This document shows positions 1-7,584 of a stretch of 35,469 bases of DNA, piece by piece. Below the pieces are notes generated by a model. It was not told the DNA's origin and searched no databases. It saw only the letters and a list, made by a program, of their open reading frames with translations. How positions within the stretch are numbered: the first letter of the stretch is position 1; each line of letters opens with the position of its first letter. Where the stretch lies: NCBI GenBank assembly GCA_028285525.1, contig JANQOZ010000003.1:1-35469 (forward strand), read 5' to 3'. Made by a program: the position numbers and the translations under genes. The stretch is from Lysobacterales bacterium (GTDB taxonomy: Bacteria > Pseudomonadota > Gammaproteobacteria > Xanthomonadales > SZUA-38).

Positions 1-1
1 G

Positions 2-670
2 GGTTCAATACTGAGTGTCGAGAACTTCGACGCCGAACGCTACGCCCGTTTGCAAAGGGTGCCTCAGACGCGCGCCCCTTGGGAAGTCTGGGTAAACAAC
101 CGGGGTGAGCGCTTCATTCGGGAAGTCGAGCCCGACGCGTACACGCGCTCGATGGCGGTGCTGCACCAGCCCCGCCTGCGCTACGCCATCGTGTTTGACC
201 AGGCGATCCTGGATCAGGCCCCGCCGGGTCTGCCCCGCTGGTCACGGCAGAAGCTGCTGGAACACTTCGATGGTCACCCGATGTTTGCCAGGGCCGAAAC
301 GCTGGAAGAGCTGGCCCGCAAAGCTGGTCTGGACGCAGCTGGACTCCACAAGACGATTGGCGACTACAACGAGGCGGTTGCCACCCAGCGCGACGGCCTG
401 GGTCGCGAGCACCTTCCTTTGCCGATCGCCAGTCCCCCGTACTATGCCGTCGTCCACCTGGGCCATTCGGCAACGTCATCGACGGGTGTTGTGGTCAATC
501 GCGATTTCGCCGTAATGCGCGGTGACGGCGAGCCGGTGCCCAACCTTTATGCCGCCGGGGAAATCCTTGGCTCAGGCGCCACGCTCGGCAACGCCTTTGC
601 GCCGGGCATGATGCTCACGCCGGCGCTGACCTTCGGGCGACTGCTGGGGCAGCGGCTGCCGATCGGCTAG
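2..670 (+). CDS. FAD-binding dehydrogenase of the fumarate reductase/succinate dehydrogenase flavoprotein family (3' part)
   Basis: This is the C-terminal part (about 222 residues) of a flavoprotein; the frame is open to the left edge, so the N-terminal FAD Rossmann region lies outside the window. Visible family features are NNRGERFIRE near the beginning of the fragment, typical of the substrate-capping region of FAD_binding_2 enzymes, and near the end YAAGEILGSG followed by GNAFAPGMMLTPALTFGR, the C-terminal FAD-contacting segment. Known members oxidise or reduce C-C bonds (fumarate reductase, tricarballylate dehydrogenase, 3-ketosteroid dehydrogenase); which substrate is used here cannot be read from this fragment. 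Its stop codon overlaps that of the convergent methyltransferase gene (TAG at 668-670 against CTA at 667-669). Nearby SDR, OYE and MFS genes suggest a catabolic setting (inference). Confidence 0.85.
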   Translation, partial: GSILSVENFDAERYARLQRVPQTRAPWEVWVNNRGERFIREVEPDAYTRSMAVLHQPRLRYAIVFDQAILDQAPPGLPRWSRQKLLEHFDGHPMFARAETLEELARKAGLDAAGLHKTIGDYNEAVATQRDGLGREHLPLPIASPPYYAVVHLGHSATSSTGVVVNRDFAVMRGDGEPVPNLYAAGEILGSGATLGNAFAPGMMLTPALTFGRLLGQRLPIG

Positions 671-1842
671 CGTTCTTTGCGGGCGCCGAACACGAACCAG
701 CCGCCTTTGCCGTGGGGCGGGGTAGGCCGGTCGCCGGCGATACAGGCGTCGGCCACCTCCACGCCGCTGCTGGCGTAGTCGGGAATCAGCCGGGCGAAGA
801 TCGAGTCTTTGGAGAAACCCGCCTCGGAACAGAGCGCAGCAGGGTCTTGCGATCGGAACTGCGTGTAGAACGGTTCGTTGTTGTTGCGCGTGTCCCAGTT
901 CCAGAAGAAGTTTTCGTAATCGGAAACCGCGTTCTCGTTCGGGAGCTCCATGTGGACCATGACACCGCCTGGCGCTAACAGGCGGTAACACTCCGCCAGA
1001 ATTCGGCGCGTTGCGACCACCGGCACCTCGTGCAGGAAAAAGCTGGAGGTGATGAGATCAAAGGATTCGTCTTCGAAGCGGGTCTGCTCCGCGTTTTGCT
1101 GGCTGAAGTGCACGGGAACGCCAAGGTGCTCAGCGTAGGCCAGGCCGAAGCGCAGTGCCGGCGCACCCACGTCGATGCCGTGAAGCTCAGCATCCGGAAA
1201 TCGGTCGTGGAACGGCACGAGGTTTTTGCCGCTGCAGGTGCCCATATCGAGGATGTGTTTTGGCTTGAGGTCCGGAAACTGTTTGTCCACAAAGTAGCTC
1301 ACGGACTCACCGACTGCGCCGTACGAACGGCGATAGGGATGCTGCCCGGTAAACACCTTGCCGCCGAAGGCGACCACCGCTCCCGAGGCGATGTCGTCCT
1401 CGGTGTATTCCCGATGCGTATAGCCGGGCGCCAGATGGATATCGAGCCGCGTCACGTAGGAAGGAAGCTCCAGCCCCGGGTCGAGCGTCAGGCTGCCGCC
1501 CGCCGTTGCCTCAGCGGCTGCCTGGGAGGCGGTTTTCTTCAGGTCCGAAAAGTTGCGCTCGATAGTCGGCTGTACCGACATGAAACACATTTCCTGCGCG
1601 TTGTAGCGCGTACTGCTGTAGAAGCGGTAGACCGGATCGTCCTGCATCGCTTTGCTGATATCTCGCCAGCTTTTTGGGGATCTGCCCTCGGCCTGCAGCT
1701 GCGGCTCAATTGATTCGTCGTAGCGCGCCTTCAGCTTTTGGGTCATGTCCAGGATGGCGTGTTTGCGCAGCATGCTGACAAAACGCTGGCGCGCGTGCTC
1801 ATCGTGGGTGGGTTTGAACTGGGCTTCGATGTCGGCGCTCAT
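667..1842 (-). CDS. class I SAM-dependent methyltransferase with a long N-terminal extension
   Basis: A 391-residue protein. The C-terminal half is a Rossmann-like methyltransferase: motif I DMGTCSGKN at about 199-207 (SAM-binding loop), an acidic residue in HGIDVGA near 224, a post-motif SFDLITSSFFLHEVP around 260-274 and LLAPGG near 288-293, as in the Methyltransf_11/25 families. The first roughly 190 residues are mostly helical and polar and match no domain I recognise; they may bind the substrate or partner. The ATG at 1842 has a good GGAGA ribosome-binding site 8 bases upstream. It is the last gene of a minus-strand run (OYE, SDR, MFS, methyltransferase), 50 bases after the MFS gene, so it is probably cotranscribed. 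The methyl acceptor is unknown. Confidence 0.85.
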   Translation of the reverse strand: MSADIEAQFKPTHDEHARQRFVSMLRKHAILDMTQKLKARYDESIEPQLQAEGRSPKSWRDISKAMQDDPVYRFYSSTRYNAQEMCFMSVQPTIERNFSDLKKTASQAAAEATAGGSLTLDPGLELPSYVTRLDIHLAPGYTHREYTEDDIASGAVVAFGGKVFTGQHPYRRSYGAVGESVSYFVDKQFPDLKPKHILDMGTCSGKNLVPFHDRFPDAELHGIDVGAPALRFGLAYAEHLGVPVHFSQQNAEQTRFEDESFDLITSSFFLHEVPVVATRRILAECYRLLAPGGVMVHMELPNENAVSDYENFFWNWDTRNNNEPFYTQFRSQDPAALCSEAGFSKDSIFARLIPDYASSGVEVADACIAGDRPTPPHGKGGWFVFGARKER

Positions 1843-1892
1843 GAGTGATCTCCGGCCTGCTTCGGTTCAGGAAACATTATAAGCAATGGTGG

Positions 1893-3239
1893 TCAGGTGT
1901 CTTCTTCCCAGGCCTGTGCGCGAACCACGGAGGCCTGATAGCTGCGCCGGCCGAACCACAGCACCGCGATGCCGGCAACGCCGCCCACGGCACAGACCGT
2001 GGCCAGGCTGGGCGCTATGCCCTTGGGGCCAGTGAAAACGAGGTCGGACAGCAGGCCGACCGCCAGCGCTCCGACGCCCACACCCACCAGGCCGAGAAAC
2101 AGCGTGTAGACCGCAACCACCTGGCCGCGAAGCTGGTTCGGCGTCACCTGGTTCAAGGCGGTGAGCGCGGAGGTGACGGCCCAGGTCGCAAACATGGAAG
2201 TAACCACGTGACCGGCAAGCGCCAGCTCCGGAGTCGGCGCAAAACACTTGTAGGTGCCGAAGATCGCCCAGGCCGCGCACTGCACCATCATCACAAGAAT
2301 CGGTCCATCAGTGCGCCCACGTTTCGCCATCCACGACAAGATCCAGCCCGCGGTGATCGCGCTGAGGAGCCCGACGGGCACACCCACGAGCGCCAGCGCG
2401 GTGCCGATGCGCGCCGAATCCCATTCGTGAACACGAACGAACAGCGTCGGAAACCAGGAAAGCTGGGCGTTGACGATCATCACGTTCATGATTGCGCCAA
2501 ACATGATGGCCAGCAGCGCGATGCGGTTAACGCGCAGCTCCCGCCAAAGCGGTAGCAAGGAAACCTTCGGGGAGGTCTCGGTGGCGCCGCGCCGCTGTGG
2601 CTCGCGGATCGTTAAGGCCATCAGCACCGCGAGCAACAGCCCCGGAGCACCAACCACCATAAAAACGATCTGCCAATCGGCAAAGCTACCCAGAAGTGCA
2701 GGAAAGTCTTCGCGTAGGCCACCGGCGAGTCGAATTGCAACGGCGCCGAACAGGTAGGCAATGCCGATGCCCACCGAGCCGCCCATCATGAACACCCCAA
2801 AAGCGCGGGGCCGAAGCTGCGGCGGGAAGTAGTCGGCGATGACGGATGAGGAACCGGGTGTGGTGGTTGCTTCCCCAGCCCCCACTACCACCCGAGCGGC
2901 AAAGAGCGACCAGAAGGAGCGCGCAAACCCGGCGGCGACGGTTGCCGCGCTCCAAACCGCAATACCGATCCACAGCACCGGCACCCGCCGCCAGCGATCG
3001 ATCAGCAGACCCACCGGCAGGGTGAACAGGCTGTAGAACACCGCGAAGGCAAAGCCCTGGATGATGCCCATCTCGGCATCGGAAAGCTGCAGGTCGTTCT
3101 TGATCGGTTCGACCAGCAGGCCGATGACAATCCGGTCGACGACGCCGGACGCATAGGCCAGCACCAGCAGCGCCACGACATACCAGGAATACGCGGGGTT
3201 TGGCCAGTTTTGATCGGCTGTTTTAGCGGGTGTTGCCAC
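1893..3239 (-). CDS. MFS transporter, spinster-like
   Basis: A 448-residue inner-membrane protein with about 12 hydrophobic segments. It carries the MFS loop 2-3 pattern GLLIDRWRRVPVLWIG, the following segment FARSFWSLFAARVVVGAGEA, and the helix 5 region ADYFPPQLRPRAFGVFMMG. This N-terminal pattern (a start around YSWYVVALLVLAYASGVVDR, then the GAGEA motif) is typical of the spinster-type MFS carriers often found in catabolic clusters for aromatic, terpenoid or steroid substrates. The start is GTG at 3239; no strong Shine-Dalgarno sequence is visible, so a nearby alternative start is possible. It lies 38 bases downstream of the SDR gene and 50 bases upstream of the methyltransferase gene. It probably imports the cluster's substrate, but direction and substrate are inference. 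Confidence 0.88.
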   Translation of the reverse strand: MATPAKTADQNWPNPAYSWYVVALLVLAYASGVVDRIVIGLLVEPIKNDLQLSDAEMGIIQGFAFAVFYSLFTLPVGLLIDRWRRVPVLWIGIAVWSAATVAAGFARSFWSLFAARVVVGAGEATTTPGSSSVIADYFPPQLRPRAFGVFMMGGSVGIGIAYLFGAVAIRLAGGLREDFPALLGSFADWQIVFMVVGAPGLLLAVLMALTIREPQRRGATETSPKVSLLPLWRELRVNRIALLAIMFGAIMNVMIVNAQLSWFPTLFVRVHEWDSARIGTALALVGVPVGLLSAITAGWILSWMAKRGRTDGPILVMMVQCAAWAIFGTYKCFAPTPELALAGHVVTSMFATWAVTSALTALNQVTPNQLRGQVVAVYTLFLGLVGVGVGALAVGLLSDLVFTGPKGIAPSLATVCAVGGVAGIAVLWFGRRSYQASVVRAQAWEEDT

Positions 3240-3277
3240 GACTGATTCTGCTTCGGGTCAGGGGTTTGAGCGAGCGA

Positions 3278-4129
3278 TTAGTGATACTCCTCGCCGCCGG
3301 AAACGTTCATGGCTTCGCCGGTGATGTAGTTGGCCTCCCCGGAACAGAGGAAAGCACAGGCCTTGGCCGTGTCTTCCACCAGCCCGACTCTGCCCAACGG
3401 AATCCGGCCGCGCATCGCTTCGAGGTATTCGGGCACACTCTGGTTCCTGGCTTTGGCCATAAACGCGTTCTGCCACTCGCCCAGGCCGGTCGTCACGTGG
3501 TTGGGGCAGACGGCGTTCACGTTGATGCGCTGTGGCCCCAGCTCTACCGCCGCAGACCGGGTCAGTCCCACGAGGCCATGCTTGGAGGCCGTGTAGGCTG
3601 AGGTCAGCGCTGATCCGCTTTTGGCTGCGCGGCTGGCGATGGAAATGATTCGGCCTCGGCCCCAGTCTGGATCTGCCTCTTGGGAGACCATTTGTTTGGC
3701 CGCCCACTTGAGCGCAAAAAACGCGCCGCGAAGATTGACGTCCATCGTGGTGTCCCAGCGCTCCTGGGTCATCTCCAGCAGAGGCGCAAAGAGAAAGCCC
3801 ACGCCCGCGTTGTTGATGAGGACGTCCAGTCGGCCGTAGGTATCGACGGCAAAGTCGACCAGCTCCTGCACCTGCTGTTCTGATCGCATGTCGGCTGAAC
3901 AGATGCTCGCCTCGCCGCCTGAGTTTCGGATTTCATCCGCCACGGCCTGCATCTCCGCCTCGATGCCAAGGCCGTCCTGTTTCGTATCTGATTCCATGCG
4001 CGAGCCGATGTCGTGAACCACCACCGAAGCGCCCTCGCTGGCAAGGCGCTGCGCAATCGCTGCACCCAGGCCACCCTGGCGTCCCGCACCGGTCACGATC
4101 GCTACCTTGCCTTTGATGTCTGGATACAC
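3278..4129 (-). CDS. short-chain dehydrogenase/reductase (SDR)
   Basis: A 283-residue classical SDR. The dinucleotide-binding motif is VTGAGRQGGLG at about 12-22 (a slightly lengthened TGxxxGxG), followed by NNAG at 106-109 and the catalytic set Ser166, Tyr179 and Lys183 in YTASK. The glycine-rich loop carries one or two extra residues compared with the commonest form, as in the hydroxysteroid dehydrogenase-like SDRs (comparison from family knowledge). The start is GTG at 4129 with a GGAGGAG sequence just upstream, although the spacing is short. It is 13 bases downstream of the OYE-type gene, indicating one transcript. It likely oxidises a hydroxyl or reduces a keto group of the cluster's substrate with NAD(P); the substrate is unknown. 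Confidence 0.9.
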   Translation of the reverse strand: MYPDIKGKVAIVTGAGRQGGLGAAIAQRLASEGASVVVHDIGSRMESDTKQDGLGIEAEMQAVADEIRNSGGEASICSADMRSEQQVQELVDFAVDTYGRLDVLINNAGVGFLFAPLLEMTQERWDTTMDVNLRGAFFALKWAAKQMVSQEADPDWGRGRIISIASRAAKSGSALTSAYTASKHGLVGLTRSAAVELGPQRINVNAVCPNHVTTGLGEWQNAFMAKARNQSVPEYLEAMRGRIPLGRVGLVEDTAKACAFLCSGEANYITGEAMNVSGGEEYH

Positions 4130-4142
4130 AGCTCCTCCGGTT

Positions 4143-6131
4143 TTAAAGCTGGTTGCCGACCTGATGGCCCTCGTGGGTGGCGACCATCACCGACCGTGGC
4201 GCATAGCAGTCCCCCACCAGGTGCATAGGTATCCCATGCTCTCGCAGAGCGTGCGCCAGCTCGTCGTTTGGTACGCGTGCCGTGGCATGCGTCAGCAGCG
4301 CGAGGTCTTCCAGGACGTGCTCCTCGCCAGTGAGTATATGACGAATCCGGAGCAAACCCTGCTCGATCTCGTCGGTCCAGATAGGTGCCGACCAGGTCAT
4401 CACCCGAATGCCTTTGCCGTAGATGCGGCGATTGATCCCCAGACGGTTTACCAGCGCCTCCTCCTGCGCCAGCGCCTCGCGGGGGGTCACCAGCACCACC
4501 TGCTCGAAGCGTTCGCACAGGAGCTCGGCGGTGGCGTAGGTAAAAGCGGTGTGATCGTGATCGTAGAGGACGGCTGTGCCTGCCGTTCGGTCGGACCGCC
4601 CCAGCAACCGGGCGGCCGCGGTGCGCACATCCGGAAACCAATCGCTGTCGCGGTATTCCTCCGGAAGGTAGGAAGGCCAGGCGGGTCGTGACCCGGTCGC
4701 CAGCACCACCACGTCGGGTTCCAGGCTCTGGACCTTCGCACCGTCAGCGTGTTGGCCCAACGCATACTTAACGCCATAGCGCTGCGCCTGAAGGGCCTGG
4801 TAGTCGTAGATGCTGCTCAGATGCTCGCCGCCGGGCAGGGCGCTGTGCAGGCGGGTCTTGCCGCCCACCTCGGCGGATGTTCCGAGGACGGTCACATCGT
4901 GTCCGCGACCAGCGGCCACCCAGGCCGCTTCCATGCCGGCGATGCCGGCTCCCACGATGACAATCCGCTTTGGCTTCCCCGCTGGCGTCGGACGCCAGTC
5001 CACTTCGTCAGCCAGGCCGACGCGTGGATTGTTGTCGCACCGCAGGACGTTGTTCACGACAATCGAACCCCAGCATGAGTTGCACGACACGCAATAGCGG
5101 ATGTCGGCTTCACGCCCGGCGGCTGACTTGAGCCCCCAGGCCGGATCGGTCACCAGCGCGCGGCCGAGCATGACGAGGTCCGCCTTGCCGTCCCGGATGA
5201 TCCGCTCGCCCTCGTTCGGATCGGTGATCAGACCCAGCGCGCCGACGGCAATGTCGGGCGCCGCTTTGCCCAGACTCGCAATCGCCTCAACAAAAGGGGT
5301 GCGCTCGCCATGCAGATCGGGCAGGTGCCAGTCGAGCGTGTTCGCATGGGCGCCCCAGCAGTAGGTGAGGTAATCGACGTCGTCCGCGTCCTGCAGCAGG
5401 CGGCTCATCTGTGCAGCCTGCTCCAGCCCTATGCCGTCAACAAGGCCGTCGTCGCCAGGCAGCTTGACGCCGATCAGAAATGCCGGGCCGCAGACCCGGC
5501 GCAGGGACTCGATCAGCTCAAGGATGAGGCGACAGCGATCGGCGAGGTCACCCCCAAAACGATCGCTGCGTTGATTGGATCGCGCCGCCAGAAACTGGTG
5601 GAACAGGTGGCCATGACCGGCGGATAGCTCCACGCCGGAAAACCCAGCGTCGGCCAGCTGGCCGGCGGACTGCGCGAACTGTTCGATGAGGCGTTCGACC
5701 TCAGCCGTGGTCAGGCCATGTGGGACCGTCCAGCTCATGTCGTCCGGCAACGGTGATGGCCCGATCGCCCGATGGTTGCGGCCCGCCTGGTGTCGGCCGC
5801 GACCGGAATCCTGGATCTGGCCGATCAGGTGGCCACCTGCCTCACGCACCGCTGTGGCCCAGCGGGCCAGTCCTTCCCGGTTACTGCCGTCATGAACCTG
5901 GACCCGGAATCCGTCGGTCTGGTGGTCGAGCATGCCCAGCGGTTCGCTGACGGTCATCGCAGCGCCCCCTCGGATTCTGGAGACGTGATAGTCGATGAGG
6001 CGTTGGGTCACCTGGCCGTCTTTGACCATACGTGTGGACATCGACGCGTGGACGATCCGATTGCGTAGGGTCAGAGCGCCCAGCGGCAGGCTGGAAAAAA
6101 GGTGGGGGAAAGGCGACTCGGAAGCAGGCAA
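4143..6131 (-). CDS. NADH:flavin oxidoreductase, 2,4-dienoyl-CoA reductase-like (OYE barrel + Fe-S + FAD domain)
   Basis: A 662-residue three-part enzyme. Residues 1-345 form an old-yellow-enzyme FMN barrel (RNRIVHASMST near 23; the segment AGHGHLFHQFLAAR near 171 with candidate catalytic histidines; SDRFGG near 190). Cysteines 347, 350, 353 and 365 match the 4Fe-4S ligand region of the 2,4-dienoyl-CoA reductase/trimethylamine dehydrogenase family, with a CxxCxxC spacing before the last Cys. From about 388 a Rossmann domain begins (IVIVGAGIAGMEAA) for the FAD/NAD(P)H part. Family length is usually 640-730, so it is complete. The start given is TTG at 6131, which lacks a clear Shine-Dalgarno sequence, so the exact N-terminus is uncertain. 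It probably reduces a conjugated C=C bond or demethylates an amine; context favours the former (inference). Confidence 0.9.
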   Translation of the reverse strand: MPASESPFPHLFSSLPLGALTLRNRIVHASMSTRMVKDGQVTQRLIDYHVSRIRGGAAMTVSEPLGMLDHQTDGFRVQVHDGSNREGLARWATAVREAGGHLIGQIQDSGRGRHQAGRNHRAIGPSPLPDDMSWTVPHGLTTAEVERLIEQFAQSAGQLADAGFSGVELSAGHGHLFHQFLAARSNQRSDRFGGDLADRCRLILELIESLRRVCGPAFLIGVKLPGDDGLVDGIGLEQAAQMSRLLQDADDVDYLTYCWGAHANTLDWHLPDLHGERTPFVEAIASLGKAAPDIAVGALGLITDPNEGERIIRDGKADLVMLGRALVTDPAWGLKSAAGREADIRYCVSCNSCWGSIVVNNVLRCDNNPRVGLADEVDWRPTPAGKPKRIVIVGAGIAGMEAAWVAAGRGHDVTVLGTSAEVGGKTRLHSALPGGEHLSSIYDYQALQAQRYGVKYALGQHADGAKVQSLEPDVVVLATGSRPAWPSYLPEEYRDSDWFPDVRTAAARLLGRSDRTAGTAVLYDHDHTAFTYATAELLCERFEQVVLVTPREALAQEEALVNRLGINRRIYGKGIRVMTWSAPIWTDEIEQGLLRIRHILTGEEHVLEDLALLTHATARVPNDELAHALREHGIPMHLVGDCYAPRSVMVATHEGHQVGNQL

Positions 6132-6154
6132 GACCGCTTAGCGTCGTGCGGTCG

Positions 6155-6451
6155 TCATTCTGGCACGTGGAGCCGCAACACCCGTTCGAGAAACGCTTCC
6201 CGCCACTGGGTTCGCTCGGCCTCTCCGTCCTCGTCTGGCCGAAACGCCTCAACGTCAGCACGGCTGAGCGTGCCACGCTCATCGAGCAACCGCTCGAGCG
6301 AATCCTGGCGCTCGCGCAGCACCGCAACCTCGGTCGTCAGCTCCAGGATAAAGGTCATCATCTGGTCCATCGAAGGGTCGTCAAAGAAGCTCGGTCGGGT
6401 GCCCTTGGTGCTTCGCGGCAGCTTGATGCTGTCTGGGGATGACTCGTCCAT
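6155..6451 (-). CDS. small acidic helical protein, first gene of the catabolic run
   Basis: A 98-residue protein, rich in Glu/Asp/Arg, with no signal peptide or membrane segment. After a polar N-terminus comes FFDDPSMDQMM, then a heptad-like stretch (LELTTEVAVLRERQDSLERL) that looks like a coiled coil, then LLDERGTLSRADVEAFRPDE and a helical C-terminus. From memory, short proteins with the same order (FFDDP, a helix with ER..LE.LL, then an ERG segment) occur beside flavin and SDR genes of catabolic clusters; I cannot confirm this by search. It ends 23 bases before the OYE-type start, so it is probably the promoter-proximal gene of that operon. No clear ribosome-binding site is seen before the ATG at 6451. 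Function unknown; a structural or regulatory partner is possible. Confidence 0.65.
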   Translation of the reverse strand: MDESSPDSIKLPRSTKGTRPSFFDDPSMDQMMTFILELTTEVAVLRERQDSLERLLDERGTLSRADVEAFRPDEDGEAERTQWREAFLERVLRLHVPE

Positions 6452-6578
6452 GCAGCAAGTATAGGCCGCAGCGCTTCAAAGTACGATTCGATCATCGTCG
6501 CCGGGTCATAACGGGCCTCGGTTGAAAGCGGTTGGTACAAGCCGGAAGATGGATAGGGTAATTTTGGAGCTGTACACC

Positions 6579-7571
6579 ATGCCGATGAAACGTCTTTATC
6601 CGATGAACTGCTGGCTGCGGCAAACGATCGCTTTGCTGCTGCTTGGGATCGCCTTGACGGCCGCTGCGGAGCCACAGCTGCAGCGCATATCGATGGCGAC
6701 GGTGCCGACCTCTGACCTTGAGGCGTTTGAGCAGCGCTATTCCCGCTGGCTCGGCTACCGCGTGCGCGAAAGAGGACAGATCTCGAAGGCGCTGGCGGAG
6801 AGCTGGGGCGCACCGCAACTCGCGGATCGTCGTTACATTTTGATGAGTGCTAACGGACACCCGGAGGTCTACGTGCGTGCGGTCGAGGCCCCGCGCGTGC
6901 CGGGCTATGTGCCGATGACCACCTGGGGCTGGAACGGTATCGAGATCATCGTCGATGATCCGGTGGCCCTGCGCGAAACGTTTCGCGGGTCGCCGTTCAG
7001 GATCATCGGCGAACCCAAAGGTCTGAACAGCTATCCCTCGATTGTGGCGTTTCAGGTTGTCGGGCCAGACGACGAGGTGCTTTACCTGACCGCCGAGACT
7101 GGAGACCGCAGCACCTCCACGCTGCCGCGGCCAAATGGCGACGTGGGTCGGGTGTTTATCATGGTGCTCGCCGGGCCGGATATCGACGCGCTGCTCAACT
7201 GGTATGGCAAAAGGTTCAGCATGCAGCACGGCCCAGCCCGCCAGGTGCCCGTCGGCGTCGTGCAGCGGGCTCAAGGGCTGGCTGCCGACGAGACGATCGG
7301 GCTGGGTCTGATCCGGCTGACCGAGCATGGCAACCTGATCGAGTTCGACGGCTACTCACCGTCCACCTCGGGCCCGAGACCGTTTGTAGCTGGAGAACTA
7401 CCGCCGGGGATCGCCATGACCAGCTTCGTCGTGCCCGATCTCGATGCCCTGGATCTGCCCCTGATCGCGCCGCCGGCGCGGTATGAGGGTGGCGCCTACG
7501 CGGGCCGGCGGTCGGCCGTGCTCAGGGGGCCAACCGGTGAGCTGGTCGAGCTGATCGAAGCGGCGCGCTGA
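6579..7571 (+). CDS. exported VOC (glyoxalase/extradiol dioxygenase-like) protein
   Basis: Using the ATG at 6579 (GGAG at 6566-6569, 9 bases upstream) gives a 330-residue protein with a signal peptide (MPMKRLY, then the hydrophobic core IALLLLGIALTAAA, then a likely cleavage before EPQ). The rest shows two paired VOC modules: the first starts RISMATVPTSDLEAFEQRY and the second begins near DVGRVFIMVLAGPDIDALL, each with the beta-alpha-beta-beta pattern of glyoxalase I, fosfomycin-resistance proteins and extradiol dioxygenases. The predicted metal ligands are not obvious: a His/Glu pattern such as HGNLIEFDGY exists in the second module. It is divergent from the minus-strand cluster starting at 6451 and convergent with the monooxygenase at 7585. 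Most VOC enzymes are cytoplasmic, so export is unusual. A lyase, isomerase or binding role is possible. Confidence 0.75.
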   Translation: MPMKRLYPMNCWLRQTIALLLLGIALTAAAEPQLQRISMATVPTSDLEAFEQRYSRWLGYRVRERGQISKALAESWGAPQLADRRYILMSANGHPEVYVRAVEAPRVPGYVPMTTWGWNGIEIIVDDPVALRETFRGSPFRIIGEPKGLNSYPSIVAFQVVGPDDEVLYLTAETGDRSTSTLPRPNGDVGRVFIMVLAGPDIDALLNWYGKRFSMQHGPARQVPVGVVQRAQGLAADETIGLGLIRLTEHGNLIEFDGYSPSTSGPRPFVAGELPPGIAMTSFVVPDLDALDLPLIAPPARYEGGAYAGRRSAVLRGPTGELVELIEAAR

Positions 7572-7584
7572 GCGCACCGTTTCG

